Assembly: GCA_023666265.1 (NCBI GenBank)
Contig: JAMPCH010000004.1
Location: forward strand, 1-64,000
Reading direction: 5' to 3'
Source: Roseburia sp.
Lineage (GTDB): Bacteria; Bacillota; Clostridia; Oscillospirales; Ruminococcaceae
DNA length: 64,000 bases
Under the pieces are notes generated by a model. That model was not told where the DNA came from. It saw only the letters and a program-made list of their open reading frames with translations, and searched no databases. Position 1 is the stretch's first letter. Every line of letters begins with the position of its first letter. Below, in pieces: positions 41,726 through 50,565 of this stretch. Both the position numbers and the translations under genes were made by a program.

Positions 41726-44700
41726 ATGAACTGGACGCCCGAACAGGAGACCGCGATCGCGTATCGAGGCGGCGCGGCGGTCGTTTCGGCGGCGGCGGGG
41801 AGCGGGAAGACCGCCGTCCTCGTCGAGCGGATCGTCCGACTTTTGACCGACGCGGAAAGCCCCGTCCCCGCCGATCGGCTCGTCGTCGTGACCTTTACCG
41901 AGAAGGCGGCGGGCGAGCTAAAGGCGCGGCTGAACGCCGCGCTCTCGGCGGCGACGGAGCGCGACCCCGAGAGCGAGCTTTTACGGCGACAGCTCATTCG
42001 CCTCGAGGACGCGAGTATCTCGACGATCAGCGCCTTTTGTCTCTCCCTTTTACGGCGATACAGCGCTTTTTTAGAGCTTTCGCCCGACTTCACCGTCGCC
42101 GACGACGCGGGACAGACGCTCTCTCTCGCGCTCGACGCCGTCCTCGAGGATTTTTACGCGACGGCGGACGAGGAGGAGAAGGCGCTCCTCTATGACTGGT
42201 ACGGCGGGGAGAACGACGAGGCGCTCGCCGAGACGGTACAAGGGCTTTACGAATTTTCGCGCAACCTCCCCGACGCGGCGGCTTTTTTCGCCGATCAGCT
42301 CTCGATCTATGAGAACCCCGCCGAAAAGCTCCCCCCTCTAAAAAAGGAATTTTACGCGCGGGAGATCGCGCCGCTCCTTACGGAGGGCGAGGCGCTTTAT
42401 AGCCCCTTCCTCTTGTCCGAGGAGGCGCGGGATCGCCTTTTCGCCGAGGGCTGGCGCTCGTTTTTTGAGCGCTATCGGGCGCTCGGTACGGATTTCGCCG
42501 ATCGCGAGGCGGTGGAGCTTTTCCTCTCGGAGAAGCTCCCCGATCTCCCGCGTAAAACGAAGGATTATGACAATACGGCGGCGAAGGAGGCGCACGACGA
42601 GCTGAAAGAGATACGCGAAAAGCTCCTCCCGCTCGCGGGGCTTTTTCACCGCGCCGAGGAGGACTGTCTTACCTGCGCCCCCGTCTTTCGGCTCTTGGTC
42701 GGTCTGGTCGAGGCGCTCGAGGAGGAATTTACGCGGCGTAAGCGGCGGGACAATCAGGTCGATTTCGCCGACATCGAGCTGGCGGCGCTCCGCCTCCTAC
42801 GCGACGAAAAGACCGCGCGGGAGATCGCCGACGGGATCGCCGTCATCATCGTCGACGAGTTTCAGGACAGTAACGAGATCCAGTATGAAATTTTTCGCCG
42901 TCTCTCGGCGGACGGGAAGAATCTTTATTTCGTCGGCGACGTAAAGCAGTCGATCTATCGCTTTCGCGGCGCGGATCCGCGCGTCTTTATCCGCCTCCTC
43001 GAGGACGAATCCTTCCGGACGATCCTCTTGAACCGAAACTTCCGAAGCTCGGAGAAGGTGATCGAGCCGGTCAACGCGATCTTTGAGGGGACGATGACAC
43101 GGGAGCGCGGGGGGATCGACTACGGCGAGGACGCGAAACTCATTCAAGGGATGTTTTATGAGACGGACGAGCGCTACGGCGCGGAGCTGATCCGTATCCA
43201 CGGCGAGAGCGCCGAGAAGGCGCGTGAGGCGGAGGCGGCGTATCTCGCCGATCGGATCGGGGAGATGATCGAGAGCGGCTTCCCCGTGACGGAGAGGGGG
43301 GCGCGCCGTCCCTGTCGCCCCGGGGACTTCGCGATCCTGATGGGGCGGTACGCGTCGAACGCGCACATTTATAAAAGGGCGCTCGCCCGCGCGGGGATCG
43401 CTTTTGAGGCGAAGGAGGAGACGCGCTATATCGACTTCGCCGAGATACGCTTTACGCTCGCGCTCTTAACGGTCGTCGATAACCCCTATCGCGACCGCGA
43501 GCTCGCGGCGGTCTTGACGCTACCGCCCTATTCCTTTACGGCGGACGAGCTCGCGTCGGCGAAGCTCGGCGGCGGGGAAAAGCGGCATAAGAGCCTTTAC
43601 GCGGGGTTAAGGAGCTACGCCGAGACGAGCGAAAAGGCGGCGCGTTTCCTCGCCGAGCTCGACGAGCTTCGCGCCTACGCCGCCGAACACCCGATCGAGC
43701 GGCTCGTCCGAAAGATCTATGACGAGAGCGGCTTTGTCGAGGCGACGCGGGCGCTCCCCGACGGGGAACGGCGGGACGCGAACCTAAAGCGCCTGATCGG
43801 GGACGCGCGGCGCTTCTCGGCGAAGGGAAGCCGGGGCTTATACGACTTTTTACGCTATATGGAGCGGAGCGCGAAATTTTCCCCGGCTCAAAAGACCGTC
43901 AGCGGCGCGGGGTCGGAGAACGCTGTCAAGCTGATGACCATTCACGGGTCAAAGGGGCTGGAGTTCCCGATCTGTTTCGTCGCGAACCTCTCCTCGGCGG
44001 AGCGCCATGGCGGCGCGTCCCTTTTCGCGGCGGAGACGACGCGCGGGATCGGGCTAAAGCTCGTTGACCGCGAAAAAATGCTGAAGCTCGAGACCTTCCT
44101 TTATCGCTATGTCGAGGACGAGAACCGCCGACAGGAGGAGAGCGAGGCGATGCGCCTCCTCTACGTCGCGGCGACGAGGGCGAGGGAAAAGCTCGTCTTT
44201 ACCGCCCCGATCGGGGCGAAAAGGGAGAACAGCGAGCCGCGCCTTCACCTAAAATGGGTCGGGGAGAGCGGGGCGGTCAAGCGGGGACTGATCGAGACGA
44301 AGGAGCTTTACGGCTACACGGCGAAGCCCTTCCCAAAAAAAGAAGGAGAGGCGGGGGAAGCGCCGAGGCTCGCCCCCTTTACGCCCTATCCCTATCGGCG
44401 CTACGCCGAGATCCCCGCCAAGGCGACCGCGACCCAAGTCGGCGTAAAGAGCGTGAACGACTTCGCGCCGACGGTCGATAAGATCGATCGCTTCCTCCGC
44501 GTCCCGAGCTTTTTACGCGGCGGCGAGCGGCTCTCGGGGAAGAAAAAGGGCGACGCGTATCATAAGGCGCTCGAGATGATCGACTTCGCGGGCGGGGTCG
44601 ACCAGCTCGACGCGCTCGCCGAGCGGGGGAAGCTCACCGAGGCGGAGCGCGGCGCGATCAAGGACGAGGAGATAAAAATTTTTTTGGGAAGCAGTCTATG

Positions 44701-45013
44701 TCGGCGGATCCGCGCGAGCGGGGAGGTCTATCGCGAGTACCCGATCTTTTTTGAGTATAGCCCCGAGCCTATCCCCGAGGGGGAGGAGAAGCCGTTTATC
44801 CAAGGGATCGCCGACCTTTATTTCGTCGAGGACGGCGAGATCGTCCTCGTCGACTATAAGACGAACGTCGGCGTCAGCGCCGAGACGCTCCGCGAGGAGT
44901 ATGAGGGTCAGCTATATATCTATCGCGACGCGCTCGAACAGGCGACGGGCTTAAAGGTAAAGGAATGTCTCCTTTACGCTTTTTCGCTCGGGGAGACGAT
45001 CGAGATCGGATAG
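41726..45013 (+). CDS. addA: AddA-type helicase-nuclease subunit
   Basis: 1095 residues. UvrD-type helicase motifs: Q-motif WTPEQETAI, Walker A SAAAGSGKTA (residues 21-30), motif II VDEFQDSN (about 376), motif IV YRFRGADPR, motif V/VI TIHGSKGLEFP and RLLYVAATRARE. The C-terminal RecB-type nuclease has QGIADLYFVEDGEIVLVDYK (about 1027-1046). AddAB repairs double-strand breaks and degrades foreign DNA. The partner addB is not found in this window, although in Firmicutes it usually lies directly upstream; here a lipoprotein gene occupies that position. Confidence 0.93.
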   Translation: MNWTPEQETAIAYRGGAAVVSAAAGSGKTAVLVERIVRLLTDAESPVPADRLVVVTFTEKAAGELKARLNAALSAATERDPESELLRRQLIRLEDASISTISAFCLSLLRRYSAFLELSPDFTVADDAGQTLSLALDAVLEDFYATADEEEKALLYDWYGGENDEALAETVQGLYEFSRNLPDAAAFFADQLSIYENPAEKLPPLKKEFYAREIAPLLTEGEALYSPFLLSEEARDRLFAEGWRSFFERYRALGTDFADREAVELFLSEKLPDLPRKTKDYDNTAAKEAHDELKEIREKLLPLAGLFHRAEEDCLTCAPVFRLLVGLVEALEEEFTRRKRRDNQVDFADIELAALRLLRDEKTAREIADGIAVIIVDEFQDSNEIQYEIFRRLSADGKNLYFVGDVKQSIYRFRGADPRVFIRLLEDESFRTILLNRNFRSSEKVIEPVNAIFEGTMTRERGGIDYGEDAKLIQGMFYETDERYGAELIRIHGESAEKAREAEAAYLADRIGEMIESGFPVTERGARRPCRPGDFAILMGRYASNAHIYKRALARAGIAFEAKEETRYIDFAEIRFTLALLTVVDNPYRDRELAAVLTLPPYSFTADELASAKLGGGEKRHKSLYAGLRSYAETSEKAARFLAELDELRAYAAEHPIERLVRKIYDESGFVEATRALPDGERRDANLKRLIGDARRFSAKGSRGLYDFLRYMERSAKFSPAQKTVSGAGSENAVKLMTIHGSKGLEFPICFVANLSSAERHGGASLFAAETTRGIGLKLVDREKMLKLETFLYRYVEDENRRQEESEAMRLLYVAATRAREKLVFTAPIGAKRENSEPRLHLKWVGESGAVKRGLIETKELYGYTAKPFPKKEGEAGEAPRLAPFTPYPYRRYAEIPAKATATQVGVKSVNDFAPTVDKIDRFLRVPSFLRGGERLSGKKKGDAYHKALEMIDFAGGVDQLDALAERGKLTEAERGAIKDEEIKIFLGSSLCRRIRASGEVYREYPIFFEYSPEPIPEGEEKPFIQGIADLYFVEDGEIVLVDYKTNVGVSAETLREEYEGQLYIYRDALEQATGLKVKECLLYAFSLGETIEIG

Positions 45014-45093
45014 ATCGTATACCGAACGTAGATTCTCTGTAAAATTTGTCTAATTTGTTGTAAAAAAACAAAAAAATTCAAGCAAAATGACAC

Positions 45094-45122
45094 TTGTCAA
45101 CCGCGAGAAGAAATGGTATAAT
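45094..45122 (+). promoter_or_regulatory. Promoter of the second surface protein
   Basis: TTGTCA (45094-45099), 17-bp spacer, TATAAT (45117-45122). Confidence 0.8.
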
Positions 45123-45185
45123 AAACTTGTATCAGTACGTCGCTTTATAAAAGCGACCCATCAATTTATGCGGAGGATTCTAAAA

Positions 45186-46022
45186 ATGAAATTTTCTAAG
45201 GCTATTGCGGCAGGAGTTGCCGCGGCGGCTGTCGCTTCGACCCTCGCGGTCACGGCTTCGGCGGCGGACGCGTTTGACGCGTACATCGGTTTCCAGACCA
45301 CGGTCTACAGCTTCAGAAACGCTTGGGATGACAGCGGTTACGGCGCGGAGTCGGGCTATCACGATAACTTTATCGTATGGGGTAGCGGCGACGCTCCCGA
45401 GGAGACCTTCCCGGATTATGAGGATAACTGGGACTATGACGTAGCCGGCTACCTTCTCGACGCGACTTATGAGGACGTAACGGTCGACGGGAACGGTACA
45501 TATACCGTTTCGGCGAGCGATATCGACTGGGCGCTCGATAAGGCGAGCGACTTTAACCTAATCTTTGTTTCGACCGACGCGCCGAACGACGGTAGCATCG
45601 TTTGTACCGAGGCGAAGATCATCGTAGACGGCGAAGTCGTTAAGACGATCGAGAACCCGATCTGTGACGAGACTCAGTCGCACTTTAACATCTCGCTCGC
45701 GAACACTTGGAACAACGACATCGGCGGCTATGGCTTAGCGTATCCGACCGAGTCCTTAGCGGTCGAATTCACGATCGAGGGCTTTGACGACGACGCGGAC
45801 GAAGGGAACATTACCGAAGACGAAGCTCCTGCGGCGGAAGAGACTCCTGCGGCGGAGGAAGCTCCCGCGACCACGGAAGCTCCCGTAGCGGGCGACACCG
45901 CGACGGCGACCGCTTCTTCCACGAAGGGTTCGCCCGACACCGGCGTTGAGGACGTAGCGCTCATCGGCGGTCTCGCGATCGTTGCGGGCGCGGCGATCGC
46001 TCTCACCAGAAAGAGAAAGTAA
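45186..46022 (+). CDS. Sortase-anchored surface protein
   Basis: The start at 45186 follows GCGGAGGA and a signal peptide (MKFSKAIAAGVAAAAVASTL, ending ASAA). 278 residues. The mature domain (about 26-205) is unrecognised. A linker of repeated AAEETPAAEEAPATTEAP units (about 215-245) spans the wall. The anchor is SPDTG, a hydrophobic helix and RKRK. Anchor and signal peptide resemble those of the protein at 1171-2700, suggesting the same sortase. It is monocistronic. Confidence 0.83.
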   Translation: MKFSKAIAAGVAAAAVASTLAVTASAADAFDAYIGFQTTVYSFRNAWDDSGYGAESGYHDNFIVWGSGDAPEETFPDYEDNWDYDVAGYLLDATYEDVTVDGNGTYTVSASDIDWALDKASDFNLIFVSTDAPNDGSIVCTEAKIIVDGEVVKTIENPICDETQSHFNISLANTWNNDIGGYGLAYPTESLAVEFTIEGFDDDADEGNITEDEAPAAEETPAAEEAPATTEAPVAGDTATATASSTKGSPDTGVEDVALIGGLAIVAGAAIALTRKRK

Positions 46023-46050
46023 GCTTTTAAAACGGCAGATCAAATGACGA

Positions 46051-46082
46051 CCCGCCCCCGAAGGTGACCCTTCGGGGGCGGG
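46051..46082 (+). terminator. Terminator of the surface-protein gene
   Basis: 14-bp GC stem (46051-46064 with 46069-46082), then a T-rich tail. Confidence 0.92.
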
Positions 46083-46126
46083 GATTTGTTTTTGGAAAGG
46101 AGATATGGCGGGTTTTGGGGCAGTTT

Positions 46127-46408
46127 TCGTCCCTTTTTCCAACGAGTGAAAATTTGAGAAATTGCGGCAAATTTTTTGCCACTTTGTCCGACCAAAGTGG
46201 CGCAAAGTCAGCTACGTCAAAAGCTTTGTATGCGCCGCGTCCTGCGGCGCTTGGGGCTTTTGCCTGCAAGCATCCTGCTTGCTCGCGGAAAAGTCCTCAA
46301 CCCAAGGGTCTGGACGGTTTCCGCTCGGGGGATTTGGCTAGACGGCGCATTTTGATTTTCTGTCCCCGCTCTCGTTTTTTTCGTCAGCGGAGATCAAGGG
46401 ATTTCCCG
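46127..46408 (+). repeat. Interspersed structured repeat Y, copy 2
   Basis: Same order of blocks as copy 1 (CCCTTTTTCCAAC, GCGGCAA, CCACTTTG/CAAAGTGG hairpin, CCCAAGGGTCTGGACGGTTT). It forms the left arm of a composite whose right arm is the inverted copy at 47023-47172. Confidence 0.7.
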
Positions 46409-46713
46409 TACAACCACTACCGATCGGGCTTAGGCTTTATAATAATACCAACTTTGTTATTTAATCTGCTTGGTTTTTCCTTGCTCTTTATGCTTTTTCC
46501 CAAACTATACCATACCGCCGGCGGAGATTTGGGACGAAAGACAGGGGGACGCGGGGATAGCACTATCGTCGGAAGGTGAACCTATTTGCGGCTTCCCGGG
46601 CGCAAAGTCGACGAATATGCAAAAAAATGCTGTTTTATACAGACTTGTTCATTTAGACCCGGGAATAGGGGCTGGGAGGAGTTTAAAGAAATCTGAAGTA
46701 ACAACGAGAGGAA

Positions 46714-46945
46714 ATGTCTAAAGAACCAAGTCTACACCGGTTTTATAATGTGGTTTGTGTAGTACTGATTTTGGCTTAAAAAGAGTCGAAAAAATCAAGC
46801 AAAGGCTTGGATTTATGCGGCTTTGTGAAGATTTTTTCGCAACTCTTTTAAGCAAAAATCAGTATAAGTCCTTATGGGCTTGATGTAGAGGGCGCAGAAG
46901 GAATTTCCCAAGAGGGTATCACTATAAAATTTAAGCCCGATCAGT
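46714..46945 (+). pseudogene. Fragment resembling a PlsC-type acyltransferase N-terminus, copy 2
   Basis: MSKEPSLHRFYNVVCV after GAGAGGAA, then, past an inserted palindrome (46762-46865), LDVEGAEGISQEGITIKFKP in another frame. It matches copy 1 at 29920-30040. The shared upstream sequence (GGGCTGGGAGGAGTTTAAAG) shows that flanking DNA moved with it. Tentative family. Confidence 0.4.
46762..46865. repeat. MITE-like palindrome inserted in the PlsC fragment
   Basis: Arms 46763-46796 and 46830-46864 pair with few mismatches. The insertion is evident because copy 1 at 29920-30040 lacks it. The left end GTACTGATTTT resembles the end of the 30204-30306 element. Confidence 0.7.
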
Positions 46946-47022
46946 TGTGGGTGTGTAGGTGATCCCGTAAGTTCCACTAGCAAAAAATCGAAATCCGAAA
47001 CAGGTAAGCAAAGACTTCCCCC

Positions 47023-47172
47023 TTAGTAAAATCCCCCGAGCGGAAACCGTCCAGACCCTTGGGTTGAGGGCATTTCCGCGAGGGTGACTTTCGGTTCCTT
47101 TGGTCAGCCAAAGGAACAAAACACTTGCCGCAGTTTTATCAAAACTGCACTTGTTGGAAAAAGGGACGAAAA
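47023..47172 (-). repeat. Interspersed structured repeat Y, copy 3 (inverted, shorter)
   Basis: Contains the inverted blocks of copies 1 and 2, with different hairpin sequences (GCAGTTTT/AAAACTGC and GTTCCTTTG/CAAAGGAAC) that keep pairing. Between 46409 and 47022 there is otherwise no intact gene, and 47173-47323 is empty. Confidence 0.68.
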
Positions 47173-47323
47173 AATATCCCAAATACACACACCGCCAATG
47201 AGCCTTCTACCGCTTTGATCGGAAAGGAAAAAGTTCCCGCGATCTTTAAACTCCGAAAAAATTATAAAAAGGAACGAAAGCTCGCCCGTCCCGTTGCCTT
47301 CCCCAAAAATAAAAAGAAAGACC

Positions 47324-47653
47324 TCATACAAACACCAGCTGGACCAACAGCATATAACAGATCGTCCCGCCCGCGATCGAGAGGAGCATTTGTTTTTTCC
47401 AAAAATGGAGGGCGACGACGACCGCGATCGAGATCAGCTCGGGAAGTCCATGTGACCCCTCGAAAACGCTTACGCCCTTTAGGCAGTAGATCACGAGCAG
47501 ACCAAAGACCGCGCCGGGGAGGACGCGCCCGAGGTATTCGACGTATTTTGGCGTTTCCTTCCCCGCCGGGAAGACGAGGAAGGGGAGAAAGCGGGTCATC
47601 ATCGTCCCGAGGATGACCGCCGCGATGGTGATCGCCTGTTCTGAGAGGGTCAT
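47324..47653 (-). CDS. azlD: AzlD-family branched-chain amino acid exporter subunit
   Basis: 109 residues, three to four membrane helices, with [20 protein letters not shown] typical of AzlD. It pairs with AzlC to export branched-chain amino acids and analogues. Its start overlaps the azlC stop by four bases (ATGA). Confidence 0.92.
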   Translation of the reverse strand: MTLSEQAITIAAVILGTMMTRFLPFLVFPAGKETPKYVEYLGRVLPGAVFGLLVIYCLKGVSVFEGSHGLPELISIAVVVALHFWKKQMLLSIAGGTICYMLLVQLVFV

Positions 47654-48354
47654 TTCGCTTCGCCCCCTTCCAACGGGCGGCGAAGGACGGTCAAAAAGAG
47701 AAGGATCGCCGCCATCGCGGGGAGGATAAAGCCGTCCGCCCCAAAGACGAGGAGGCTCAAAAGCGACAGCCCGAGCCCCGCCAGCGCGGGAAGGTGGGAT
47801 TTATCCTTATGCCATTGATCGAGGAAGATCACGACGAACATCGCCGTCATCACGAAATCAAGACCCTTTGTGTCGAATGTCAGAAACGAGCCGAAGATCC
47901 CGCCGAGCGACGCGCCCGTCACCCAGTAGCATTGATTTAAAAGCGTCACAAAAAACATAAACCACCCGCGATCCACGCCCTCGGGCGGCTCGGCGGCACA
48001 GTTGATCGAAAAGCTCTCGTCACACATCCCAAAGATCAGATAGAGCCGCTTCTTCCCCACGCCCTTAAATTTATCGAGCATGGCGAGTCCGTAAAAGATA
48101 TGCCGCGCGTTGATCATCAGGGTCAGGACGAGCGCCGAGAGCGGGTCAAAGCTCCCGAGGAGGAGATTTCCCGCGACGAACTCCATCGACCCCGCGAAGA
48201 TCGTCAGGCTCATCACCATCGGATAGACGAACGAAAAGCCGAGGTCGGTCATATAGACCCCGTAGGTAAAGCCGAGGAACAAAAATCCCGTCAAGATCGG
48301 GATCGTAAAGGGGAAAGCCGCCTTCAGCGCCCGTGTTTTTGTCCCTTTTATCAA
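47650..48354 (-). CDS. azlC: AzlC-family branched-chain amino acid exporter
   Basis: 234 residues, multi-helix, with [33 protein letters not shown] and [16 protein letters not shown], all AzlC signatures. It forms an operon with azlD. AAGGGAC-type ribosome site is weak. Confidence 0.92.
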   Translation of the reverse strand: MIKGTKTRALKAAFPFTIPILTGFLFLGFTYGVYMTDLGFSFVYPMVMSLTIFAGSMEFVAGNLLLGSFDPLSALVLTLMINARHIFYGLAMLDKFKGVGKKRLYLIFGMCDESFSINCAAEPPEGVDRGWFMFFVTLLNQCYWVTGASLGGIFGSFLTFDTKGLDFVMTAMFVVIFLDQWHKDKSHLPALAGLGLSLLSLLVFGADGFILPAMAAILLFLTVLRRPLEGGEAK

Positions 48355-48400
48355 GGAAGGTCATCTCTCTTTCCGTCAAGTTCTTGTTTTCGCGAAAAAG

Positions 48401-48425
48401 CGCGAATTGATCGAAATCCGCGCCC
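48401..48425 (-). terminator. Terminator of the PASTA lipoprotein gene
   Basis: GCGCGAAT.../...CCGCGC stem followed by T-run on the minus strand. Confidence 0.6.
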
Positions 48426-48450
48426 TTCGATTATTTTTTTACATGCGTCG

Positions 48451-49482
48451 TTACGAGATCAGCTCTTTAAAGATATTCTCGTTAAACGTCCCGTGGTGAT
48501 CCTTGGTCGGCGGGTCTTGGGTAAAATCGACCTCCATCTCATAGAGGACGCCCGAGTTACCCGTCTCGAGCGAGGTCACGACGATCGAATAGGTATGTAT
48601 ATCCTTCCCGCTGACCTCCCACGAGATCTTATTTGTGAGGCTAAGCTCTTTTACCTCGGTCTTTTCCTCCTGGAGCGTCCCGTCGATATAATATTTGAGC
48701 TGAAATTCGCCGACGATGCTCGACTTGAGCGAGACGGAGATCGTCGTTTTCCCCGCCGTCGCCGAGGCTTCACCCGCGATCTTGATCTCGACGCGGGTAT
48801 TCGGCTCGACGACCGTCCCCTCGTCGATCCCTTGGCTCAGTACCGTTCCCGGCGCAGCGTTCGGGTCGTCGTCATACCCGATCGTTAGCCCGATCCCGTT
48901 ATCCGCCGCGAGGCGCGACGCCTCTTCGACCGTCAGCCCGATAAATTTCGGGACCTTGATCTCGGTAACGCTCGAGCCCATGCTGACGTAACAGGTCACG
49001 GTCGTCCCGGGGAGCGCTTTTTCGCGCGCGGCGGGACTGGTACGGGTCACACAGTTCTCGGGAACGGTATCGCTCTCCTCGCGGACGATCTCACAGAGAA
49101 AGCCCTGTTTCTCGAGGAGGGTCTGAGCGTCCTCGATACTGCGCCCGACGTAGTCGTCGATCTCGGTCATTTTCGGACCGCTACTGAGCGTGAGCGTAAA
49201 AAGCGACCCCTCGTCATATTTCTCGCCGGCGGGAACGTCCTGCTCCAAAACGGTATCGATCTCCGCCTCGTCGGCGCGGTACTCGGTCTTGATATTAAAG
49301 GAGGGATAGCGCATTTTGACCTGTTCGAGCGTCAGCCCGACGAAATTCGGCGCCTCCGGGCGCAGGTCGGGCGGCTCGGTCTCGACCGTCGTTGTCGTAA
49401 AAGCGCCCGTCACGCCGTCACAGCCGCCCAAGAGGAGGATCGCCGCCGTCAACAGGATCGCCGCCATACTCTTTATTTTCAT
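48451..49482 (-). CDS. Lipoprotein with three PASTA domains
   Basis: The ATG at 49482 follows GAAAGGA; longer frames lack support. Lipobox LLLGGC (Cys about 20). PASTA domains: PNFVGLTLEQVKMRYPSFNI (about 45-110), VGRSIEDAQTLLEKQGFLC (about 112-178) and VPKFIGLTVEEASRLAADNG (about 182-250), then a beta-rich C-terminal domain with PTKDHHGTF near the end. PASTA domains bind muropeptides or beta-lactams in kinases and PBPs; here they are tethered to the membrane without a kinase, so a wall-sensing or wall-binding role is inferred. 343 residues. Confidence 0.88.
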   Translation of the reverse strand: MKIKSMAAILLTAAILLLGGCDGVTGAFTTTTVETEPPDLRPEAPNFVGLTLEQVKMRYPSFNIKTEYRADEAEIDTVLEQDVPAGEKYDEGSLFTLTLSSGPKMTEIDDYVGRSIEDAQTLLEKQGFLCEIVREESDTVPENCVTRTSPAAREKALPGTTVTCYVSMGSSVTEIKVPKFIGLTVEEASRLAADNGIGLTIGYDDDPNAAPGTVLSQGIDEGTVVEPNTRVEIKIAGEASATAGKTTISVSLKSSIVGEFQLKYYIDGTLQEEKTEVKELSLTNKISWEVSGKDIHTYSIVVTSLETGNSGVLYEMEVDFTQDPPTKDHHGTFNENIFKELIS

Positions 49483-49634
49483 TTTTTGTCCGTCCTTTCG
49501 GGAAAGTCCTTGTCGATACACGATTTATCATACCATATTAAAAAGAAAAAGTCAATGAAAACGCGCTTTTTTCATCTTATTTCCATAAAAATCAAAAATT
49601 TCGGGATAAAAAGCGCGATTTTTTCAAAAAAAGC

Positions 49635-49663
49635 TTGACAATCCGCCGCCCGCGTGCTATAAT
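49635..49663 (+). promoter_or_regulatory. Promoter of the tRNA-Thr/Tyr transcript
   Basis: TTGACA (49635-49640), 17-bp spacer, TATAAT (49658-49663). Confidence 0.9.
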
Positions 49664-49679
49664 AATAAGGCAATCGAGC

Positions 49680-49755
49680 GCCGGTGTAGCTCAGTTGGTA
49701 GAGCAGCTGATTTGTAATCAGCAGGTCGGGGGTTCAAGTCCGTCCACCGGCTCCA
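49680..49755 (+). tRNA. tRNA-Thr (anticodon TGT)
   Basis: Cloverleaf of 76 bases with encoded CCA. Acceptor GCCGGTG/CACCGGC, anticodon loop TTTGTAA, T-loop GGTTCAAGTCC. Confidence 0.97.
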
Positions 49756-49782
49756 ACCCGCGCTTGATCGAAAGCGAATAAC

Positions 49783-49867
49783 GGAAGCGTTCCCGAGTGG
49801 CCAAAGGGGGCAGACTGTAAATCTGTTGCGTTTCGCTTCGGTGGTCCGAATCCACCCGCTTCCACCA
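49783..49867 (+). tRNA. tRNA-Tyr (anticodon GTA)
   Basis: 85 bases with long variable arm and encoded CCA. Acceptor GGAAGCG/CGCTTCC, anticodon stem GCAGA/TCTGT, loop CTGTAAA. A weak terminator stem follows at about 49870-49900. Confidence 0.97.
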
Positions 49868-49995
49868 AAAAAGATCTCTCTCGCGTGTCGAGGGGGATTT
49901 TTAAACAGGCGATCCCGCTATTATTTTTTTGGGAAGGCGTGCGCGCGGCGCGCGTTCATCACCCGGGGCGGCGCGGCGGGGTCGGGAAAAATCCC

Positions 49996-50024
49996 TTGAC
50001 AATCGGGGGAGAGTATGGTATAAT
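49996..50024 (+). promoter_or_regulatory. Promoter of the tRNA-Leu/Pro transcript
   Basis: TTGACA (49996-50001), 17-bp spacer, TATAAT (50019-50024). Confidence 0.9.
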
Positions 50025-50053
50025 CTAAAAGGATCGCGGAGCGCCGCGAAAAC

Positions 50054-50140
50054 GCAGGTATGGCGGAATCGGCAGACGCGCCGGCTTCAGGTGCCGGTCC
50101 TCGCAAGGGGGTATGGGTTCAAGTCCCTTTACCTGCACCA
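50054..50140 (+). tRNA. tRNA-Leu (anticodon CAG)
   Basis: 87 bases with long variable arm and CCA. Acceptor GCAGGTA/TACCTGC, anticodon loop TTCAGGT. Confidence 0.97.
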
Positions 50141-50172
50141 AAAGACCCGACCCGGTACGCCGGGGGATATAT

Positions 50173-50249
50173 CGAGGTGTGGCTCAGTTTGGTAGAGCGC
50201 TGCGTTCGGGACGCAGAGGCCGTGGGTTCAAGTCCCGTCACCTCGACCA
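50173..50249 (+). tRNA. tRNA-Pro (anticodon CGG)
   Basis: 77 bases with CCA. Acceptor CGAGGTG/CACCTCG, anticodon loop TTCGGGA. Its last 22 bases recur at 50343-50364, marking an integration site. A terminator hairpin lies at about 50250-50295. Confidence 0.97.
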
Positions 50250-50364
50250 AAGAAAAAGTCCGTCGCGCCCTCGGCGTGGCGGGCATTTTCTTTGCTGACG
50301 AGTTCGGGAGTTGAAGCCACAAGGGTTAGGGACGAAGTCCTGTCAAGTCCCGTCACCTCGACCA
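50228..50364 (+). repeat. attL-like direct repeat of the tRNA-Pro 3' end
   Basis: Identical 22-bp sequences at 50228-50249 (within tRNA-Pro) and 50343-50364 begin TCAAGTCCCGTCACCTCG and end in CCA. Tyrosine integrases use tRNA 3' ends as attachment sites, and a tyrosine recombinase fragment lies about 200 bp further on. The 93 bp between the repeats may be the scar of an earlier insertion or of a small element. Confidence 0.8.
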
Positions 50365-50366
50365 CA

Positions 50367-50408
50367 AACCGCATTACAAAGCCATTTATTGGCTGTGTGA
50401 TGCGGTTT
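50367..50408 (+). terminator. Hairpin just inside the island
   Basis: AAACCGCAT...ATGCGGTTTT with inner AAGCCA/TGGCT pairing, then T-rich. A further palindrome ATGCGGTAAC/GTTACCGCAT lies at 50418-50442; no gene to 50565. Confidence 0.7.
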
Positions 50409-50565
50409 TAATTTTTATGCGGTAACATTTCGTTACCGCATCCTTGACTACCGATTCGGTACTTGAAATGTATGCGGCGGCTATAAAGGACGCTCTGTTT
50501 CGGAGCGGGTGTTTGTCGTATTCTTTGTTTTATACGGCTCAATTTTTGAACTCGGTAACGTTTCG

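Noticed and set aside
46064-46579. 171-residue plus-strand frame
   Set aside because: It spans repeat Y and unrelated DNA, starts inside a terminator and lacks protein-like conservation.
47125-47616. 163-residue plus-strand frame
   Set aside because: Opposite strand of azlD in its second half and repeat DNA in its first half.
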